Positions 1-2,948 of a stretch of DNA of 5,261 nucleotides are shown here, in pieces. Location: positions 1 through 5,261 of the forward strand of contig CAMHBH010000130.1 of NCBI GenBank assembly GCA_946183175.1, written 5' to 3'. Made by a program: the position numbers and the translations under genes. Numbering within the stretch: position 1 is the stretch's first letter; every line of letters starts with the position of its first letter. The notes beneath the pieces were generated by a model. The model was not told the origin of the DNA. It worked only from the letters and a program-made list of their open reading frames with translations, and did no database searches. This DNA comes from an uncultured Oscillibacter sp. (GTDB lineage Bacteria > Bacillota > Clostridia > Oscillospirales > Oscillospiraceae).

Positions 1-18
1 CGGCCTGGTGCTCATTTA

Positions 19-120
19 CCTGAAGGACAAGGAAAAAGGCTGTATAGACCTTTCCCTTTCACTATTGAATTGTTCGCGAAAGGGAAAGGTCTGTACAGCC
101 TTTCCCTTGTCTTATTCAGG
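19..120. repeat. Nested palindrome: ~42-bp inverted repeat whose arms are each palindromic
   Basis: The arms 19-60 and 78-120 are near-perfect reverse complements (outer CCTGAA/TTCAGG, inner GACCTTTCCCTTTC/GAAAGGGAAAGGTC) with a few mismatches and small indels, around a 17-nt loop (61-77). Each arm is also self-complementary. The right one reads AAGGGAAAGG (80-89), a T, CTGTACAG (91-98), CCTTTCCCTT (99-108), and the left one (29-58) is a slightly decayed copy. The DNA can therefore form one long hairpin or two short ones whose centres lie 51 bp apart. The right end contains the hicB stop codon (116-118). It may act as a terminator for hicB, but no clean U-tract directly follows the nearest hairpin. 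A mobile palindromic element of the REP or MITE type is an alternative. The structure is certain; the role is not. Confidence 0.8.
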
Positions 121-544
121 TTTGCGGGGCGCTTTTCCCGAGATAGGCTTTCAGGGCGTTTTGCAGAATCAGCGAGAAATTCGCGCCCGCCGCTTCCGCC
201 TCCCGATTCAGCCACGCCGGAATGGTTACAGTTTTCTTGATAGCTTTCTGGTTGATTCTGTCCCGGACAGTCGGCATAAACACGTCGACCATTGCCACAA
301 CGCCGCCTTCGTCGGGGTGGAGGTCGCGTACAGAAGTCGGCGCGGGGATTGCGTCCCCGTCGATTTCCATGCCGTAGAGGTGAAGTCCGAGCGCCTCTTT
401 GGCGTTTTGGAATGCTTCTTCCTCTGTATCCGCACAGGACAGACAGCCAGGTAAATCCGGAAATTCAATGGAAATTCCATCGTCATCGAAATAAAAAATA
501 GCTGGGAAGCAATACAAGCTTTGAAAATACGTTGATCTTTTCAT
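116..544 (-). CDS. hicB: HicB family antitoxin
   Basis: 142-aa antitoxin of a type II HicAB module. Members of this family bind and block the HicA RNase and repress their own operon. The N-terminal half is the HicB partial RNase H-like fold: a strand ending PAIF, then DDDGISIEF, the hallmark FPDLPGC (28-34), and EEEAFQNAKEALGLHLYGME (41-60). The C-terminal part, about residues 100-136 (KKTVTIPAWLNREAEAAG, then a second helix), reads as a ribbon-helix-helix DNA-binding segment, so autoregulation is likely. The length is normal for HicB proteins with this C-terminal domain. The start at 544 is backed by GAAGGA (551-556) six nt upstream. hicB lies 129 bp downstream of hicA on the same strand, an unusually wide gap that contains a promoter candidate. 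The gene is intact; its stop falls inside the palindrome at 19-120. Confidence 0.95.
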   Translation of the reverse strand: MKRSTYFQSLYCFPAIFYFDDDGISIEFPDLPGCLSCADTEEEAFQNAKEALGLHLYGMEIDGDAIPAPTSVRDLHPDEGGVVAMVDVFMPTVRDRINQKAIKKTVTIPAWLNREAEAAGANFSLILQNALKAYLGKSAPQT

Positions 545-600
545 GGTAATTCCTTCTTCTAGTTTCAGATCACATATGAAGGATAGATTCAGTTGAGACG

Positions 601-621
601 AAACATTATTGTGTAATGTTT
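601..621. promoter_or_regulatory. Perfect 8-bp inverted repeat, candidate HicB operator
   Basis: AAACATTA (601-608) and TAATGTTT (614-621) are exact reverse complements separated by TTGTG. The repeat lies just downstream of the promoter candidate at 628-656, at its expected transcription start. A bound ribbon-helix-helix protein such as HicB would block initiation there. The repeat is seen directly; HicB binding is inferred. Confidence 0.55.
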
Positions 622-627
622 GATTGG

Positions 628-656
628 TTTATAGATCTAGTTGCTTGATCCGTTAA
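628..656 (-). promoter_or_regulatory. Candidate internal promoter for hicB alone
   Basis: On the minus strand TTAACG (651-656) and TATAAA (628-633) are separated by exactly 17 bp, matching the -35/-10 consensus at 4/6 and 5/6 positions. It lies between the hicA stop and the hicB start, so a transcript from here would encode only the antitoxin. Just upstream are two GTTCGA direct repeats (plus strand 659-664 and 668-673). In E. coli hicAB, a second promoter dedicated to HicB production is known, which makes the arrangement plausible. Confidence 0.5.
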
Positions 657-673
657 GAGTTCGATTTGTTCGA

Positions 674-871
674 TCAGTCAAACTTCAGGTTTGCTTGCTT
701 TGCGATACTGTTCAACGTCCGTCGGGGGATATCCTTCTTAGGATGTGGAACAGTCACCTTGCCGGGTTTCGTGGGGTGCTTAAATTGATGATGATCTCCG
801 TCGCAGTAAGATTCACGCCACCCATCGTCAGACAGCATTTTGATCACGTCGCGAGATGAATACGATTTCAT
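674..871 (-). CDS. hicA: HicA family mRNA interferase toxin
   Basis: 65-aa toxin; HicA proteins are small double-stranded-RNA-binding-fold RNases that cleave mRNA and are neutralised by HicB. The sequence shows the family pattern: MKSYSSRDVIKMLSDDGW (helix 1), a strand, the catalytic-histidine segment GDHHQFKHP (25-33; H27 is the likely catalytic residue, in a GDHH context where GSHH is common), then KPGKVTVPHPKKDIPRRTLNSIAKQA (35-60). The reading frame is open far upstream, but the start at 871 is preferred because homology begins there, AGGGAG (minus strand of 881-886) precedes it by 9 nt, and the only strong promoter begins transcription near 983. The order toxin then antitoxin is the normal one for hicAB. 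Its ribosome binding site overlaps the stop codon of a short leader ORF. Confidence 0.95.
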   Translation of the reverse strand: MKSYSSRDVIKMLSDDGWRESYCDGDHHQFKHPTKPGKVTVPHPKKDIPRRTLNSIAKQANLKFD

Positions 872-884
872 TTGTGGCAACTCC

Positions 885-953
885 CTACCGGCGGCTCGGT
901 AAGAGGGCGTACAGCGAAAAAACGCCGACGCCGCAAATTTTAGCGCTTTCCAT
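885..953 (-). CDS. Putative 22-codon leader peptide upstream of hicA
   Basis: The first ATG on the predicted hicA transcript lies at 953. It has a near-ideal Shine-Dalgarno, AAAGGGGGGAGG (minus strand of 962-973), 8 nt upstream, stronger than that of hicA. The ORF encodes a 22-aa peptide beginning MESAKICGVG and ending LLPSRR, in a different frame from hicA. Its TAG stop (885-887) overlaps the hicA Shine-Dalgarno (881-886), and the hicA start follows 13 nt later. That geometry is typical of translational coupling, where ribosomes ending the leader load the next gene. The peptide resembles nothing I recognise. It could be a regulatory leader, a small functional peptide, or the decayed start of a lost gene. 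Confidence 0.5.
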   Translation of the reverse strand: MESAKICGVGVFSLYALLPSRR

Positions 954-989
954 ATTGCCGTCCTCCCCCCTTTCAACGAAAGCAGGCAT

Positions 990-1018
990 ATTATAACACG
1001 TATAATTGCACGTGTCAA
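990..1018 (-). promoter_or_regulatory. Consensus promoter of the hicA-hicB operon
   Basis: On the minus strand TTGACA (1013-1018), a 17-bp spacer and TATAAT (990-995) match the sigma-70/sigma-A consensus at every position. The DNA upstream of the -35 is AT-rich (about 1023-1056) and could act as an UP element; the same stretch forms the T-rich tail of the preceding terminator. Transcription should start near 983, giving a leader of about 30 nt before the leader ORF. Confidence 0.85.
996..1015. promoter_or_regulatory. Inverted repeat in the hicA promoter spacer, candidate operator
   Basis: ACACGT (996-1001) and ACGTGT (1010-1015) are exact reverse complements with an 8-nt spacer. The repeat fills the -35/-10 spacer and overlaps the -35, an effective place for a repressor. 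HicB is the obvious candidate, but this repeat does not resemble the one at 601-621, so a different regulator is possible. Confidence 0.5.
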
Positions 1019-1040
1019 GAGGCTTTTGCAAAAATTATTC

Positions 1041-1090
1041 TGAAAATAAATATTAAGGCCGCGCCGATACTGGAACGTATCCGGCGGGCC
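1041..1090 (-). terminator. Intrinsic terminator of the flavin reductase operon
   Basis: Reading the minus strand, the right arm (1077-1090) and left arm (1057-1070) form a 13-bp stem. It is made of GGCC, four GC pairs and GATAC/GTATC, with two single-base bulges and a 6-nt loop (1071-1076). The T-rich tail TTAATATTTATTTTCA (minus strand of 1041-1056) follows. It lies 27 bp after the stop at 1117 and just before the hicA promoter. Confidence 0.75.
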
Positions 1091-1116
1091 TCCGACGTGG
1101 TGCATTATTGAATTGT

Positions 1117-1593
1117 TCAGAAGCAACGCTTACACTTTACGTAGCCTTCCGCCTCCAGTTCCTCAATGCTCTTATTCGTCCGCTGACGGTTTTTCGGGTT
1201 CATCTCGTAGACGGACGAACAGCCCGGTTTATGGATACGCTTCGTATTGGTATTCAATACGTAGGAATACGAGGTCGTGGCGGGTTCGGGGGCGGTCGTC
1301 TCGGGTTCGCTGGGCGGGGGCGACGCGGTTTCACTGCGCGGGACGCTGTCCACTTTCGGGAGCGGGATGTCTTCGGCACTGTTCGCGGGGGGCGGCGCGC
1401 TTTCACTGCGCTGGACGCTGTCCACTTTCGGGAGCGGGATGTCTTCGGGGCGTAGGGTAGCCGTCTCGGACTGCGCGACATTCTCCGCAGGGGCGGGGGC
1501 GGGTTTGGAGTTCCCTGACACAAGCGAGGCAATCAAAGCCACTGCCGCCACCGCAAGCAGGATAACATTCGGGCCTTTCCTTCTTCTGTACAT
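1117..1593 (-). CDS. Membrane-anchored protein with proline-rich repeat linker and C-terminal zinc-binding-like domain
   Basis: 158 aa in three parts. Residues 1-8 are basic (MYRRRKGP) and residues 9-27 are hydrophobic (ILLAVAAVALIASLV), which is a membrane anchor or uncleaved signal. Residues 30-107 form a low-complexity Pro/Ala/Ser/Glu linker containing a 24-residue unit twice, each starting EDIPLPKVDSV (50-73 and 74-97). Residues 108-158 form a compact domain, YVLNTNTKRIHKPGCSSV...YVKCKRCF. H121, C125, C154 and C157 look like a metal site of the Ada-like zinc-binding type that is often appended to nucleases and exported proteins. The domain probably lies outside the membrane. The ATG at 1593 has AGGAGG (minus strand of 1604-1609) 10 nt upstream. 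It sits 28 bp behind the flavin reductase gene in the same operon. Its function is unknown; binding of metal, DNA or cell wall are all possible. Confidence 0.85.
   Translation of the reverse strand: MYRRRKGPNVILLAVAAVALIASLVSGNSKPAPAPAENVAQSETATLRPEDIPLPKVDSVQRSESAPPPANSAEDIPLPKVDSVPRSETASPPPSEPETTAPEPATTSYSYVLNTNTKRIHKPGCSSVYEMNPKNRQRTNKSIEELEAEGYVKCKRCF
1329..1448. repeat. 48-bp direct repeat, 72-bp period, inside the linker of the 158-aa protein
   Basis: Bases 1329-1376 and 1401-1448 match at 47 of 48 positions (the difference is 1340 G versus 1412 T). The offset is 72 bp, exactly 24 codons, so the reading frame is kept. The intervening 24 bp has diverged. This is a recent in-frame tandem duplication of a linker unit and a likely site of copy-number variation between strains. 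Confidence 0.95.
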
Positions 1594-1621
1594 TTTTTCG
1601 CAACCTCCTGATAAATCACCG

Positions 1622-2125
1622 TCAGCGGATAATATAGGCGCGGAGAACCTCCGCGATATAGGCGGTATGGGGGTCGCCGGCGGGGTAGAACCTGCTCCGG
1701 ATGTCGGCGGGTATGCCGTCCTCGTCCTGACGCTGTGCGTAGAGGACTTTGCATTCGAGCGTCAGCGGGTATTCCCGAATCCCGGGGGTGTGGTTGACTT
1801 CCGGGGGTTCGAGGGTGAGCGCGGCGGCGGAGGCCTTGTCGATGTCGCGCCCCGACTGCGTGCCGCATACTTTCGCAATCAGGGGCACGGGCCCGTCTAG
1901 GGGTACGCTGACGGTAAATTCCCCGGTCTTGTCGATTTGCGCCTTGGTGTAACGGCTGTCGCGGACGTAGGCGACGAACGTCGGCCTGCCCCACGTCACG
2001 CCCAGATTCCCCCAGCCAATCACCATAGAGTTGAACTTGTCGCCGTTGGTGTTGAGGAGGATTCCCTTCGGGAGGGCGGTCTGAATCAGGGCGGCGTAGT
2101 CGGCGAGCGAAACCAATTCTTTCAT
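1622..2125 (-). CDS. Flavin reductase family (FMN-binding split-barrel) protein
   Basis: 167-aa cytoplasmic protein of the flavin reductase-like/flavoredoxin family, which binds FMN and moves electrons from NAD(P)H or another donor to flavin or small acceptors. Family features are GILLNTNGDKFNSMVIGWGNLGVTWGRPTFVAYVR (21-55, the FMN-binding strand-loop), DKTGEFTVSVP (65-75), VCGTQSGRDIDK (86-97) and the C-terminal DPHTAYIAEVLRAYIIR (151-167). The length is normal and the frame is intact. The ATG at 2125 has AAGGAA (minus strand of 2136-2141) 10 nt upstream and a good promoter at 2164-2193. It is first in an operon with the membrane-anchored protein at 1117-1593. The true electron acceptor cannot be read from sequence. 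Confidence 0.9.
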   Translation of the reverse strand: MKELVSLADYAALIQTALPKGILLNTNGDKFNSMVIGWGNLGVTWGRPTFVAYVRDSRYTKAQIDKTGEFTVSVPLDGPVPLIAKVCGTQSGRDIDKASAAALTLEPPEVNHTPGIREYPLTLECKVLYAQRQDEDGIPADIRSRFYPAGDPHTAYIAEVLRAYIIR

Positions 2126-2163
2126 GCTATCACGGTTCCTTTCCGGTTTGCGTTGTCGCCACT

Positions 2164-2193
2164 ATTTTACGTGACAGGGAGCGATTCTGTCAA
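2164..2193 (-). promoter_or_regulatory. Promoter of the flavin reductase operon
   Basis: On the minus strand TTGACA (2188-2193) and TAAAAT (2164-2169) are separated by 18 bp. It diverges from the plus-strand toxin-antitoxin promoter, and the two -35 hexamers are 24 bp apart. Confidence 0.75.
2172..2192. promoter_or_regulatory. Inverted repeat TGACAG-N9-CTGTCA, candidate operator for the flavin reductase operon
   Basis: TGACAG (2172-2177) and CTGTCA (2187-2192) are exact reverse complements. The repeat occupies the spacer and most of the -35 of the flavin reductase promoter, so binding of a dimeric repressor would shut it. No regulator gene is visible in the window to assign to it. The alternative is a chance repeat partly created by the -35 hexamer. 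Confidence 0.5.
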
Positions 2194-2205
2194 CCGGAAT
2201 CTTTG

Positions 2206-2241
2206 GGACTTTCCTGCTTGACACCAAGGAACAAGTCCGGT
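2206..2241. promoter_or_regulatory. Imperfect inverted repeat over the antitoxin promoter, candidate autoregulatory operator
   Basis: GGACTTTCCT (2206-2215) pairs with AGGAACAAGTCC (2227-2238), allowing a two-base bulge. The arms bracket the -35 box and extend into the spacer. A second overlapping pair, ACCGGA (2193-2198) and TCCGGT (2236-2241), reaches the divergent -35. RelB/DinJ-type antitoxins repress their own promoter through such palindromes, and this one could influence both divergent promoters. Confidence 0.4.
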
Positions 2242-2246
2242 ATAAT
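2218..2246 (+). promoter_or_regulatory. Perfect consensus promoter of the RelB/DinJ-YoeB module
   Basis: TTGACA (2218-2223), a 17-bp spacer and TATAAT (2241-2246) match the sigma-70/sigma-A consensus fully. Transcription should start near 2253, about 40 nt before the antitoxin ATG. Such a strong promoter fits a negatively autoregulated toxin-antitoxin operon. Confidence 0.9.
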
Positions 2247-2293
2247 TTCTTTGCGTCAGGTGGGAAATCAAATGTGGCGGAAAGGAAATTGCG

Positions 2294-2569
2294 ATGAATA
2301 CAGGCGTTGTGCAGATTGACCCCGCACTCGCGGCGGAGGCGCAGACGGTGTTACAAAAGCTCGGGCTGACTTTGACCGACGCCGTCAACCTGTTCTTGCG
2401 GGAGGCCGTTTTTGAACAGGCGCTCCCGTTCGCGGTGAATGCCCCCGACCGATTCACGGAGGCGGAACTTCTGGAAAAGCACGACAGAGGCGTAAAGGAG
2501 TACCGCGAGGGGCGCTACGTCGTGAAGACGATGGAGGAACTGGAGGCTATGGCGCGGGATGGGCAATAA
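2294..2569 (+). CDS. RelB/DinJ family antitoxin
   Basis: 91-aa antitoxin expected to bind and neutralise the toxin encoded immediately downstream and to repress the shared promoter. Residues 3-48 (VVQIDPALAAEAQTVLQKLG, LTLTDAVNLFLREAV, EQALPF) form the ribbon-helix-helix DNA-binding domain typical of RelB/DinJ: an N-terminal strand, two helices, and the conserved LPF. Residues 50-91 are charged and helical (ending TMEELEAMARDGQ) and are the expected toxin-wrapping segment. The start at 2294 has AAGGAA (2282-2287) six nt upstream. The last 11 bases overlap the toxin gene, which suggests translational coupling. The family usually pairs with YafQ/RelE-type toxins, whereas the partner here is YoeB-like. 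Confidence 0.9.
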   Translation: MNTGVVQIDPALAAEAQTVLQKLGLTLTDAVNLFLREAVFEQALPFAVNAPDRFTEAELLEKHDRGVKEYREGRYVVKTMEELEAMARDGQ

Positions 2570-2825
2570 AATCGCGTTCTCCGAGGAGGGTTTCCGGGAT
2601 TATCTGTACTGGCAATCTCAGGACAGGAAAACGCTGGAAAAAATCAACCGTCTGATTCTGGATATCCAGCGCAACGGGGCGGCGCAGGGAATCGGGAAAC
2701 CGGAGCCTCTACGCTACCGGGACGGTTGGAGCCGCAGAATCGACGCCGGAAACAGGCTGTTGTATCAGATGATGGAGGAAGTCATTTTGATTACGTCCTG
2801 TCGCGGGCATTATGACGACAAATGA
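2559..2825 (+). CDS. yoeB: Txe/YoeB family toxin (ribosome-dependent mRNA interferase)
   Basis: 88-aa toxin of the RelE/YoeB superfamily, which cleaves mRNA in the ribosomal A site and stops translation. It aligns by eye along its whole length with E. coli YoeB: FSEEGFRDYLYWQSQDRKTLEKINRLI (7-33), IGKPEPLRY (45-53), GWSRRIDAGNRLLYQ (56-70) and the C-terminal SCRGHY (80-85). The catalytic residues E46, R65, H83 and Y84 of E. coli YoeB correspond to E49, R66, H84 and Y85, so the toxin looks active. The start at 2559 overlaps the antitoxin gene by 11 nt. GGAGG at 2542-2546 lies 12 nt upstream, rather far, so expression probably depends on translation of the antitoxin. An intrinsic terminator follows at once. 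Confidence 0.94.
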   Translation: MGNKIAFSEEGFRDYLYWQSQDRKTLEKINRLILDIQRNGAAQGIGKPEPLRYRDGWSRRIDAGNRLLYQMMEEVILITSCRGHYDDK

Positions 2826-2826
2826 T

Positions 2827-2861
2827 TCAGGAAGCCGTAACAATACGGTTTCCTGATTTTT
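2827..2861 (+). terminator. Intrinsic terminator of the RelB/DinJ-YoeB operon
   Basis: TCAGGAAGCCGTA (2827-2839) and TACGGTTTCCTGA (2844-2856) form a 13-bp stem (one G-T wobble) with an ACAA loop. TTTTT (2857-2861) follows directly. It starts 2 nt after the toxin stop codon. Confidence 0.92.
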
Positions 2862-2897
2862 GACTTGTGTACTTATCCGTTGTGACGCGCGGAGAGG

Positions 2898-2938
2898 AAA
2901 AAACAAAACGCCGCCCCCGTCTACACGGGGGAAGCGTT
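2898..2938 (-). terminator. Intrinsic terminator of nrdD
   Basis: On the minus strand AACGC, a TT bulge and CCCCCGT pair with ACGGGGG, a CG bulge and GCGTT around a GTAG loop (arms 2925-2938 and 2907-2920). The tail TTTTGTTTTTT (minus strand of 2898-2908) follows. It begins 11 bp past the nrdD stop and faces the terminator of the convergent toxin operon, so the two operons are insulated from each other. Confidence 0.9.
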
Positions 2939-2948
2939 GCGGGACAGT

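Noticed and set aside
1..23. Possible last codons of a plus-strand gene ending at TGA 21-23
   Set aside because: Only seven codons are visible and nothing identifies them; the mirrored stop is suggestive but not enough to call a gene.
8..454. 148-codon plus-strand open frame at the left edge
   Set aside because: It runs through the palindrome and antisense to hicB with no domain or ribosome binding site.
674..1126. Longer 150-codon version of hicA
   Set aside because: Its extra N-terminus spans the consensus promoter and the upstream terminator, so it would not be on the transcript; HicA homology starts at 871.
1277..1900. 207-codon plus-strand open frame across two minus-strand genes
   Set aside because: It overlaps two well-supported genes, is Gly/Ala/Ser-rich, and lacks any supporting signal.
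2273..2320. Upstream ATG-initiated 15-codon ORF overlapping the antitoxin start
   Set aside because: It has only a poor ribosome binding site, overlaps out of frame with the well-placed antitoxin start, and has no other support.
2827..2938. CRISPR-like or other repeats between the convergent operons
   Set aside because: The palindromes are fully explained by two opposing intrinsic terminators.
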